Below, one piece after another: positions 26,135-35,029 of a DNA stretch of 64,000 nt. The stretch comes from Adiantum capillus-veneris (lineage: Eukaryota; Streptophyta; Polypodiopsida; Polypodiales; Pteridaceae). The notes under the pieces were generated by a model that worked only from the letters and a program-made list of their open reading frames with translations, had not been told where the DNA came from and did no database searches. The first letter of the stretch is position 1. The number at the start of each line of letters is the position of its first letter. Location: positions 98,817,587-98,881,586 of the forward strand of contig CM043966.1 in NCBI GenBank assembly GCA_014529385.2. Reading direction: 5' to 3'. The position numbers and the translations under genes were made by a program.

Positions 26135-27757
26135 TTAAAAAAAAATTGGCCTCTTGTCCTTATTTGAAGGACCCTCTTCCTCGTGCCTTGGTCTCTTTAA
26201 ATGACATGTTTCTTTATCAGCATCCGTTGCACTCACGTTGAGGTCAAGCAATCGGATCTCCTCAGATGCCTCAACCTATGGGGCCTCTTCTATAAGTTGA
26301 ATGATTGGTTACCTTTGTTTCAGCAGATCATGTTTTCCATATTATGGCAACTAGCGTGGGTCTGTGATTCCACAAGCTAGACCATACACAACATGTGACA
26401 AAAAGTAGCGACTACACAGGCCATACGTGCTAGGCCCTACACCTAAAATTGAGATCGTGCAGCATCACCTTGTCTATGTTCCATCTAATGGCCGCGCCTC
26501 CTAGATATCTTGAGAGTGTCTTCAATACAAAAAGAGGGAATTTAGCCTTGTCCTCAGAGAAGCTGGAATGGAAGCAGAGGAAGTTTGGAGCATTCAAATT
26601 CTCCAAGTACTGACCAAGGGAGGAATTCTTTCCCAAGTCTCCTTTACCTCGTCCTCGTGGACGAGGAATGAACTTATCATCATAGACTATGAGCTACGAG
26701 AAATAAAATCCAAGTATTGGTATATGCACATGAAACTCTCATACATGGAAGCAAAAATTATTTACATAGGAGTATACCTTCTAATTTTCATCTTCTTTGA
26801 GTAATGCAGCATTCCATGAGTCAAGTGTAATCTCATTTGCAGAGGATGAGGACAGCGTCAATGTTGTTGATGGAGCAATTCTCCCCATCTTTGTGATTCC
26901 AAGCCTTTCATGTACCACTCTGAACTCCGACTCCGTTGGAAGCGTGTCGCGGCACATGCGGCTGCATCCTTGTATATCATTGCTAATGCCTCTGTTGGTT
27001 TGATAAACTCACTCGCTGTTACATGAGCATCCATGCAAAATACTTGTCATCAGCAGGGTCGATTATAGTGCCATATTCTTGTAGATTTTGAGCAAATATA
27101 GCAAGGTAGTAGTCCTCTCTTAAGTCAAACAGTTCCAGGATGTCATTAAGCATTACAGAATGATGATCACCGATGGGGATGATGGGGAGCACATTTGCTG
27201 GCAAAGCTCCCTCTGGCAACTGAACACCTTTTGAAACACACAAAGCACCACTTGGTGGTTGCACCAACTTGTCACTAGTGACTAAATGGTGACTGCTCTC
27301 GGCCTCCTCTGTTGTGTCCTGATGATCATTTAGATTAACAATCAAAAAGAGTATGAACCCAGCATAGTATTCTACAACTCGACACTTTTGATTATGTACG
27401 GGACGTTTGATGTCATTTCTATGAAATTGTAGTGGCAACTTGAGGTTGCTCCTGTAGAAAATGTCTTTTCTTTAAACAATTAGAATTGATATCCTTCATA
27501 TGAACATATCGACAACCCCCAAACTCAAATGTGCCGTTGATCGTCTATTGCTCGTATGTCTGCTGATGAAACTCTGCAAGGAAATGTGATGCAGAAGCCA
27601 AAAACTCTTGCAATGAAAAGGCAGGGTTGAAAATGGGCTTAAATTCCTGCTCCCGCTGTTGAAGCCCAATTCTATAGAGAAAATGGTACAACTTATCTTT
27701 GGGTGCCTCGTTAGAGCAAGGCAGCTCCTCCTCTATCTCGATCTGAAAGGAATCCAT
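26135..27757 (-). pseudogene. Gene B: unrecognised protein, several exons or frames
   Basis: It starts at 27757 (MDSFQIEIEEELPC), about 90 bases downstream of a minus-strand TATA box. Coding-like blocks follow leftward in changing frames: YHFLYRIGLQQREQEF; HHSVMLNDILELFDL and LQEYGTIIDPADDKY (27160-27020); ASEFIKPTEALAMIY; PFLAPNF-type text around LGQYLENLNAPNFL (26620-26570); and a C-terminus with LLDLNVSATDADKE then a basic end (26250-26135). The DLN stretch resembles a plant EAR repression motif, which may be chance. Frame changes could be introns or damage. It is divergent from gene C and shares its promoter region. No function can be assigned. Confidence 0.45.
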
Positions 27758-27855
27758 TTGTGGAGAGAGGCAAGAAAACTTGGGTTTTTGGTTAGGGTAA
27801 AGGTAGGAAGGCACTCGCTAACACTAGGGACTACAAAGGGTTACTGATGGGCCTC

Positions 27856-27865
27856 CTATATATAG
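27856..27865 (-). promoter_or_regulatory. TATA box of gene B
   Basis: CTATATATAG, about 100 bases upstream of the gene B start. With the box at 28001 it forms a divergent promoter pair 135 bases apart. Confidence 0.55.
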
Positions 27866-28000
27866 ACTCCTCAAAAAATCAACCAGGCCCTTTCAGCCAC
27901 CCTTATGATTGCATTAGTAACAGTGCAATGAATGCAGCACAAAGACCGAGGCAAGCTCAACCATCCCTATGACGTGTCTTGGTTGGGTGAGTATCGTAGC

Positions 28001-28008
28001 TATATAAA
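28001..28008 (+). promoter_or_regulatory. TATA box of gene C
   Basis: TATATAAA, 51 bases upstream of the gene C ATG. That leaves room for a transcription start about 30 bases downstream of the box and a short leader. It faces away from the gene B TATA box. Confidence 0.65.
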
Positions 28009-28058
28009 CCACCTTGACTGCACACTCCAGAACTCGCTCACATCTACACAACACATGT

Positions 28059-28268
28059 ATGGAGGACAAGAAGAGAGGAAAGGCAAAGCTTTCCCAAAAG
28101 ATGATGGCGAAAATGAAGGAGGTCGAGAAAACGCTAGCTGAGGCAAAAGCTCTTCAAAAGGAGCTGAAGAAGAAAAACAAAGGAAACTAGAAGGCAAAGG
28201 CTGAGGAAAATAGCACTACAAAGACCGAGGACAAGAAACCACCAACGATAAAGAAGGAAGAAGAATAA
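28059..28268 (+). pseudogene. Gene C: small lysine-rich protein, one internal stop
   Basis: A 68-residue frame plus one stop starts MEDKKRGKAKLSQ. The first 43 residues are rich in Lys and Glu with helical heptad-like spacing (KMKEVEKTLAEAKALQKELKK), so a short coiled coil is likely. TAG at 28188-28190 interrupts the frame. It continues in register with a Lys/Glu/Pro tail (KTEDKKPPTIKKEEE) and ends at TAA 28266. The charge pattern would suit a chromatin or nucleic-acid binding tail, but that is inference. It lies divergent to gene B and 1.1 kb upstream of the histone-like gene D. Confidence 0.45.
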
Positions 28269-28500
28269 CTGTAATGGACAAACAAGATAGTGCATCAATG
28301 ACCTCTTAGTCTTGTGTAATGGAGTTCTTGAAGATAATGTATATGTCTTTATATCTTGTTCTTTTGTCTTTGCCTCTTTGTTTCTTTTTTTGGTTACTAA
28401 TTATGAAGGAAGATCTTTTATCAAAATGTGTCGCACCACAATGCGAGTGGGAGGTTTATGTCACACGGCCACTGACATGCTCGCGCTATGCAGTGATAGA

Positions 28501-29060
28501 AAAATGTCATGCCACAACACGATAGGGAGCTCTCTTCACAATATGGGTGGTCCGTATTGCATTGTGACGCGATATTCAAACGTCACGCCACAACGCTATA
28601 GGGAGGCATATCCACAATATGGGTGGTCCCTATCCCGTTGTGACACAACATCCAAATGTCGCGCCACAACGTGATAGAGAGGCGTATCCACGATATGGAT
28701 GGTCCCTATCGCGTTGTGGCGCGACATCCAAATATTGTACCACAACGCGATAGGGAGTATCTCCATGATATGGGTGATCCCTATTGCGTTGTTATGCGAC
28801 ATCCAAATGTCGTGCCACAACGCGATAGGAAGGCATCACTACAACATAGTTGGTCCCTATCGTGTTGTGGAATGACACTCTTTATCATGTTGTGGCGCAC
28901 CATTAAGAGTGTTGTGCAACAACGCGATAAGAAGGTCTAGTTGCGGTACACTCCCCCTTCTTGCGTTGTGCCGCAATATTTTTCCTTGTCATGCACAACA
29001 TGAGGATGGGTCTGGTTGATCAAGGCCCATCCCATATCGTGTTGTGCCGCGACAACCACA
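28501..29060. repeat. 76-bp-period tandem array of nested palindromes
   Basis: Copies start with CCACAACGCGATAGGGAG or a near match at 28511, 28587, 28663, 28739 and 28814, spaced 76, 76, 76 and 75 bases. Looser copies follow at about 28914 and to 29060. Within each unit that block is mirrored by TCCCTATCGCGTTGTGG about 22 bases later (e.g. 28664-28680 with 28703-28719). A second short palindrome, GCGACATCCAAATGTCGC, bridges units. Both strands or any transcript would fold into a row of hairpins. CpG is dense for the window. Confidence 0.92.
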
Positions 29061-29360
29061 TAGTCAACCTGGTGCCCCAGTCAACATGCAGTATGTCACA
29101 TGTCCTTCATGCGATGATGCTTTCTTTCCAATGATGAAGCGACTCAATTAATTGTGGCCAACACCTTATGTTATATCTCATGTTTAGTAATGATGATGAT
29201 ATCCTTGGTGCTTATACAATGTTTCTATTTTTGTATATCCCACCGTTGTTTGACCTCTATCCTCACCTCTCAAAGTCAGTTTTTGCGACCTAACCTTCTC
29301 ATTGCTCAATCTTCTTCTTATTCTTCCCTACAATGCTTTTTAGAGTAAACGCTTGTTTCC

Positions 29361-29760
29361 ATGGCTCGCATGAAGCAGACCGCGAGGAAGGTTTACCCAC
29401 AAGACAACCAACCTTCATCCTCAAGAGTTGCAGGCAAAATCCTGCCTAAACAATGCGTAGTCGCAGGTACGAGCAAAACCGAAGCGTTTTTCTCGAGCTG
29501 CATAAACTCCAGAGGCATATCTCTTTGGCTATTTGTAAGTTACTCTTCCAAAGAGTAGTTCTCTAGATTTCTAAGAGTGCAATTTGGATTTTCAATCGAC
29601 CAGAAATGCAATGGGTTTCCTCCATGAGGCAACTGAGGACTTTCCGATCGAGTTGTTCCAAGACATCTACGTCCTCACAGCTCATGCTCACAGTGTGACA
29701 GTGATGCCCTGGGATATCAATTCTCTTAGGCTGTTACGCTTCAGGTCAACAAGACACTTG
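29361..29760 (+). pseudogene. Gene D 5' part: histone H3-like tail and histone fold, frameshifted
   Basis: The frame begins MARMKQTARK, nearly identical to the start of histone H3 (one change at Thr3). The next 25 residues diverge. After a one-base shift near 29460 a stretch of 38 residues aligns without gaps to the H3 alphaN-alpha1 region: RRY, LxxLxKLQR and KLLFQRVV are visible. TAG at 29564-29566 sits where H3 has Glu. After another shift the alpha2-alpha3 part follows: NAMGFLHEATEDF, ELFQDIYVLTAHA, VTVMPWDI. The loop before alpha2 appears about two residues longer than in canonical H3, a CENH3-like trait, though the frameshift lies right there. It is a degenerate H3 or CENH3 derivative embedded in the element. 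Confidence 0.75.
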
Positions 29761-30413
29761 TGCCATTCCATCTATTTGACAAGAGAATGGACAATATTTT
29801 GACAATCCCTCCAATCACCAAAGTGAAGGTGTACGATGTGAGCACCACACAGCACACGTATGGCGCACGTTTGAATGTGGAGCAGACCCAAGAGCTACTT
29901 GTGGAAGAGCCTTCAACCGCGTCAAATGAACGGGAGATGTTATCATCAATTGACCAAGCTAACATTGAGACCCTAAGTTTCCTCGGCCCAACTTTCGATG
30001 TAGCACTTTTGATCTTGGGCCAAATTTTGTATTTTCGTTTCGGCCCTCACGAGATAGCTGTTTTTTGAAATAGTGAGAGGGAGCTTACGTACCAAATCAT
30101 AAATTTTGATCTTTGGTATGTTATATTATTTTTGCAGAGATATTTATTTGATTCTGGCTTATTGGAGATCCTCATCAATTAATTTTCTCAATTTGTAGTA
30201 TGTTGGTTTCTAGCCTTGCATGGAATCAACAATTCGAGGTAGTTGTTTTGGACGCACAGCTGCCAATCGTGCTTACCTCGGAGTCCACTTTCTTGATAGA
30301 AGTCGTTGATCGGTTTCAATGAGTCAACATGGACACGGCAAGAGTTTTACGTTTAACTTACAAAAAAAAGTATACTATGAATAGCAAACTAATTCCTTAT
30401 TTTGTGCAATCAG
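29761..30413 (+). other. Gene D middle part: coding-like text of unknown function
   Basis: An open stretch continues from the histone fold in another frame (KRMDNILTIPPITKVKV, then EQTQELLVEEPSTA) to about 30068. Then come putative intron sequence with TTTTTGCAG near 30136 and another exon-like piece near 30200-30310. I cannot assign domains. It links the histone-like part to the protease-like part, so the two may be one protein or two genes. Confidence 0.35.
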
Positions 30414-30869
30414 TTCACACTGGAGCCTTGTTGGACTAAACATTGAGCGCAAGCGTTGCTACCTTGCAAATTTTGTGCATGGTTTTTATGGGAATGTCCG
30501 AAGGTACGTAGTTGCTTGTTTCTTTATTATGTGATATCAATGCAACGTGTGGTCACCATATGCTATGTCTTGCAGGTATGTTCAGTTGACCCAAGACAGT
30601 TTTTGGGAAGATATGCTGACTTTGAGTTGCATGGTCCCAAAACAATACAACAGGCATTCTTGTGGATGGAGAGTTCTTGCAAATGCGGAGCTTCTTTTGG
30701 AACGCATTTATGCTGAGGAGCGTAGAAGTGTAAGTGCAATGTTTTGCTTTTGTAATCCTTGCACACATGATTTTTTTGAAGTACATATAAAAGCTAGGGA
30801 ATTCTTTTGCAGGCAAGGAACCTGGCAAATTATTCAAACGTCTATGTGGAGGCATTCAAACAACAATGA
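30414..30869 (+). CDS. Gene D 3' part: Ulp1/C48-type SUMO protease-like domain, three exons
   Basis: Exons 30414-30503, 30576-30729 and 30813-30869 join in frame over canonical GT-AG introns of 72 and 83 bp; the upstream intron ends CAG at 30413. The domain has HWSLVGLNIERKRCY (catalytic His of C48 proteases, His-Trp), a position where Asn replaces the usual Asp, then KQYNRHSCGWRV with the Gln and catalytic Cys. A helix LLLERIYAEERR follows. C48 proteases cleave SUMO or similar tags and occur in some plant DNA transposons. The loss of Asp may mean low or no activity. A one-base shift near 30813 would extend the frame to 31207 with a Pro-rich tail, so the C-terminus is uncertain. Confidence 0.55.
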
Positions 30870-31466
30870 TCCAAAATATGATCAATCTTGTGGAGACATG
30901 TCCTCTAAGAGCCACCGATGCATTTGTCATGCCACTGCCACGACCACAACCTCGGTCTCCACCTCGGATGTACGAAGCAGCACCTCAACCAACGATAGAC
31001 CAAGCACCCAGACATGCCTCCCCTCGTGTTTCTGGCCACTCAACCTTTAGTCTTTTTGTGATACCCGATTTTACCGAGGAAGACGAGGCCACTGCACAAT
31101 TTTTTCTCAACCCCAAACCCATCACCCAACCCCCAGACCGTCTCCTGAGCCTTTACATTCTAGTCATGATAATTAAGCCTGGGAGAGCTGCCCTCAATTG
31201 TAAATGAGAGCTACTAATCAATGGATCTAATTGGACATTACAGTGTACATTATTGAACCCAATGTTAAGACAACTTGAGTCAACTTTGAAAAGTTAATTG
31301 TTCTCAAAATTTATTTGTAAGAAATTTCTTAACAATGCATTTTCGCATGAATATAGATTGCAAGCTTGTTGTCGACAGCTTTATTTAATATTCGTAGTTT
31401 AGAGCAATGTGATATATTGTGTGAGCAGTCTTCTTCAATCAAGTGTTGCATTGCACTAGAAAAAGT

Positions 31467-32704
31467 TGGTCATCCTTTATCTCTGCGCACAATGTCTTCT
31501 TCTCCTTTCTCTAAGGCACCTGTACGATAGTTAATCGAACAATTAGATTAGACCAATATTCTGTGATGATAACCAGTAGGGAAATAACTAACACAGAATT
31601 AATGTTTACATACAAAACATACTATCTGTCACATGTTGTACTGGAAAAGAAATTTTGGAGGCAGGTTGAGGTTAACCTCGTTCTCCAAATCCTCGTGCAC
31701 TTGTCGTAGTGTCACATTGCCTCAAATGCTAAGAATAGGTAGCAGATCAGGTCCACACCATACCTCAAGCATTCTCAAAGGATTGTTCAGGTCATTAGTT
31801 AAATCTTGGTCCAAAGCTACCAGATGACCATTCACTCAATGCCACCTTATGTAGTGGAAGGAAGCTATGAAATTTTGAAAAGCTATCATGCACTTACACA
31901 CAATAGATTTCTTATTTACCTTGCATAATCAAAATCATGGACATCCCAAGATTCATCGAGAAAATTGAGACATTTCTCTATCTTGCAGAGTAACATAGTT
32001 CCAGTCTTCCTAATCTCTTCATCATGGAAAAAGTCAATGAACACATGCATGGGCATGAAGGTTAAAACACGTACCAGTCGACTAACAATTTGGTCTTAAG
32101 CACTTTTGTATTTCCTAATGGAGCTTTAGTATGAAACACTCAGAGGTTTTAGATGAAGGCACTAGCCACTCTGGACTGTCCTTTGAAGTAACCGAGAGAT
32201 ATTCTAGAGTGCCGAAGCCAAGTGCATAATGCGGAGCATTATAAAAGTGGTCAAAGAAGAAAAACCCCCGTTCAGCCAACGCTCTTCTGGCACTAGTGTT
32301 ATAGAGTAGCTTCCCCACAATTGCATGGAATGCATCAAAAATGTCAATAATGTAATCCATCGGCTGCCAGTCTTCTTTGTCGAAAGGATAAATAACTGCA
32401 ACTGGCAGGTTAAACACACAATATAGGAGTGAAGAGTAAAATCTATTGTGGCTGTAAGAAAATTTACAATTTGATCGGTTTGTTGAAAATCTTGTCGGCG
32501 TTGTTCGTAGACGCAACTCTGAGTGCATATATGTGTGTTCAATGAGAACCTCTTTGACTGTTTTAGCCCGTTTGTGACAAGCAAAAGTTTTTCACCCTAC
32601 CTTTATAAATGTTCACAAACTCGTTGCCCATGCACTTTCTCTTCCTCATCTCTGCAGGAGAACCCAGCTTCCAACTGTAATGGTGGTGGAAAGCCATCGG
32701 CCAT
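31467..32704 (-). CDS. Gene E: unrecognised protein, intron-containing
   Basis: Read leftward from a likely start at 32704 (MADGFPPPLQLEAGF), exon-like blocks are VYEQRRQDFQQTDQI (to about 32478), a GTAAAT..CAG intron, then VIYPFDKEDWQPMDYI and RRALAERGFFFFDHFY (32400-32260). Next come LVRVLTFMPMHVFIDF with MLLCKIEKCLNFLDE (32070-31930, followed by donor GTAAATAAG), and DLTNDLNNPLRMLEVW with LENEVNLNLPPKFLF (31800-31640). The last exon ends GEEDIVRRDKG and TGA near 31467. Each block is open for 20-90 residues, and intron lengths resemble those of genes A and D. One stop occurs in the fourth block. No family is recognised. Confidence 0.4.
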
Positions 32705-33160
32705 TGTCCAAATCGAAGTTGTTAAAAATTTCAACAGACTTAATACTTGCAAATGGTCGTCTTGGTCTTCAGTTCTCCATTAGTGATTCTTCTATGGAAA
32801 AATGCACAGCACAGATGTGAGAGGGGGAGTGTTTCTGAGCGCAAACACAGTATAGTCAAATGCAAGCAGAATTGTTAGTTGAGCATAAGTGAATGAGAAT
32901 GAGCGGGAATACTATGAAGTCTCTCCTATCGAAAAAGTGTGCACAACTGCATTGAGTGTGAGTTATGGTACATTTGTCCTATATTTGGTCCTGACAAAAA
33001 AGATTCAAGAAAATCACAACGTATATTATTGCTAAGGTTTTTCATGCAACTAAAAATTGTTTTTTGAAAATGCTAAAATTTGAGATAAAAACAAGGAAAA
33101 TCTGAGGTAGCCCGCCATCCATTGATCGCATTGCATTCTCTCTCTAGTGCTAAAAGGAAC

Positions 33161-33186
33161 AATTTGAGTCCAAACTTTCCCTAATG
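33161..33186 (-). repeat. Right terminal inverted repeat
   Basis: Reverse complement starts CATTAGGGAAAG and matches the left repeat at 25 of 26 positions. AAT follows at 33187-33189. Confidence 0.75.
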
Positions 33187-33267
33187 AATAGTACTTGGTC
33201 ATGTAACTGAAGAGAAAGAGGCAGAGGTAATTACTCCCAAGCTAGAAATAGTGCTAAGATCCAAATA

Positions 33268-33805
33268 TTGTGTCAAAATGTGGCTACAGGTGCTGATTCT
33301 CCCTGGTGTGACAACTCCTCCAACTCTACTGTAGTAGAAGGAGTGCTAGCCAAAGCAAAAAAGCAAGTCTGCTTGCAAGGCATCAAAGGTGATTATGCAC
33401 ATGCTTTGTTAAACAATTCCATTGTGGCACGTCCTTCCAGAATGCATTACTTTTTGATGCAAAATGCTACAGTGGTAGAAGAGTTGAAGACGATTTTAGT
33501 GGCTTGATGTTGTTGGAAGATGACGATGCATTGCACTAGCATCTCCCTGAAGAAGAAAAGCAGGTGTACAACATCTTCTCTGCAAATATTAGACAAGATT
33601 TTTGAAAGATCGTATGCACATTGGTGGAAGATATGGAGTTTTCAAGGAAGAGCATACATGTGGTAGTGTCAGAGAAGTTGATGTTGAGCAAAGGGGTAGC
33701 TGCAATGCCTAGATGTTCATACCTGATAGACAGAGAAGGCAAATAGAAGAACTTGAAAGAGAATATAGTAAAGGTGAAGGAGACAAGGCTGTATACAATT
33801 GATAT
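33268..33805 (+). pseudogene. Unrecognised coding-like remnant
   Basis: An open stretch of 79 residues (VEGVLAKAKKQVCL, VVEELKTILVA) continues past stops with LPEEEKQVYNIFSAN, VEDMEFSRKSIHVVVSE and LKENIVKVKETRLY. Composition is protein-like and helical but no domain is recognised. It lies just outside the right inverted repeat. Confidence 0.3.
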
Positions 33806-34329
33806 GTGAGTCACATGGTACTATGGAAGGCCAAGAGGTGATGGTGGTAACATTGTCAACTCTGAAAAGGTTGGCTCACATGGTATCCCTATTGCAACAG
33901 GCTTGACCCGACACACTCTCTTTAACTCATGGGACCAATCAAAATATGTCATGTGCTCTATGTTGAGATGATCAATGAAACTAGATGCTTGAGGATTATG
34001 GATATAAGGATGGCAATGGAAGCAGGTAGGTGAGAGAAAGGTAGCCTGGGAGTGGTTCCAAGTTGAAATTGTGAGAGAAGCAAGCTCTACTAGGATCAAA
34101 ATCCAAGCCTTCAAGTAGGGTATGATGTAGGCACTATCAAACTTGCAAGAGCCATAGTGTGCATAGAAAAAGGGACCATTCCTCAGTGCCCCAAGGTTTT
34201 GTCGCACATCAAAGAGAGCCAGATCTAAGCCGGATTGCTCTATTATGGTGAAGATTGTGAATAATGGGATATACTCAAACATTTTATGGGTGAGTACTAT
34301 CTCCTCTCTTAGAGATTAGCATGCTTTTT

Positions 34330-34660
34330 AAATTGGGACCAATCCGGTGGTAGAGTGCATCCCTAAACTAAGAACTGATACTTTGGGATGTTTATATATA
34401 TGGGATAAAAGCAAGGGACTCTCTTAGAGATTAACGTTATTTTTAAATTAGGACCAATTGGGTGGTAGAGTGCATCCCAAAACTAAGAAATCGCACTCTT
34501 GGATGTTTATATAAAAGTAAGGGCCTCTCTTTAGATGCAATCATCATCAATTCTACCAATTGGGTGGTAGAGTGCATCCCAAAACTAAGAAACCATACTT
34601 TGTGATGTTTATATAGGATAAAATCAAGGGCCTCTCTTTAGATGTAATCATATATGACTG
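34330..34660 (+). repeat. Tandem repeat, unit about 102-115 bp, three copies
   Basis: The phrase GGTGGTAGAGTGCATCCC recurs at 34346, 34461 and 34563. In each copy ACTAAGAA, then GGATGTTTATATA, then AAGGGCCTCTCTT-like text follow. Copies are 80-90% alike by eye. Confidence 0.85.
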
Positions 34661-34841
34661 CATCTTGGAGGCATTATTATAACTCTAATGCTCTACTATA
34701 TAGCTCCTCATAAACATATTTGATTAACCATGTTCTAAAATCTATATAGAGCATACAGCATATATATATCCCCCCCCCAAACAAACACACACAGACCAAA
34801 TGTCATATTAACATCTTTTAGAGGCTAACATTATTTATGTA

Positions 34842-34845
<4 letters not shown>

Positions 34846-34883
<38 letters not shown>
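34846..34883 (+). repeat. (GA)n microsatellite
   Basis: (GA) tract ending in a G run at 34884-34890. Confidence 0.95.
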
Positions 34884-34886
<3 letters not shown>

Positions 34887-35029
34887 GGGGGTGGATGGTA
34901 TATAAGATAAGAGTAGGGGGAGATAGATAGAGAGTGTAAGATTGGCTAGTGAAAGTTTTTTGCTAAAGTTTGTTAGTAAGAGCTTATAGGGGCCCTACTG
35001 AATAGTGCACCCCTCGAGGCACGATATGC

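Larger units (their letters stand above)
22744..33186. mobile_element. Candidate multi-gene DNA transposon with 26-bp TIRs
   Basis: Inverted repeats at 22744-22769 and 33161-33186 match at 25 of 26 positions and start CATTAGG. AAT flanks both outer ends (22741-22743 and 33187-33189), consistent with a 3-bp target duplication. Between them lie five intron-type genes, A to E, in orientations + - + + -, and a palindromic tandem array; no retroelement lies inside. A 3-bp duplication and a CAYTAGG terminus recall the CACTA/CMC group, and gene A is transposase-like, but I cannot name the family. The inverted repeat and AAT are seen directly; treating the whole as one mobile unit is inference. Confidence 0.6.

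Noticed and set aside
28501-29060. Repeat array as a CRISPR array
   Set aside because: Eukaryotic context, units abut without variable spacers, and palindromes explain the regularity.
33821-34282. 153-codon open frame on the minus strand
   Set aside because: No domain, odd composition, overlaps the end of the plus-strand remnant; probably chance.
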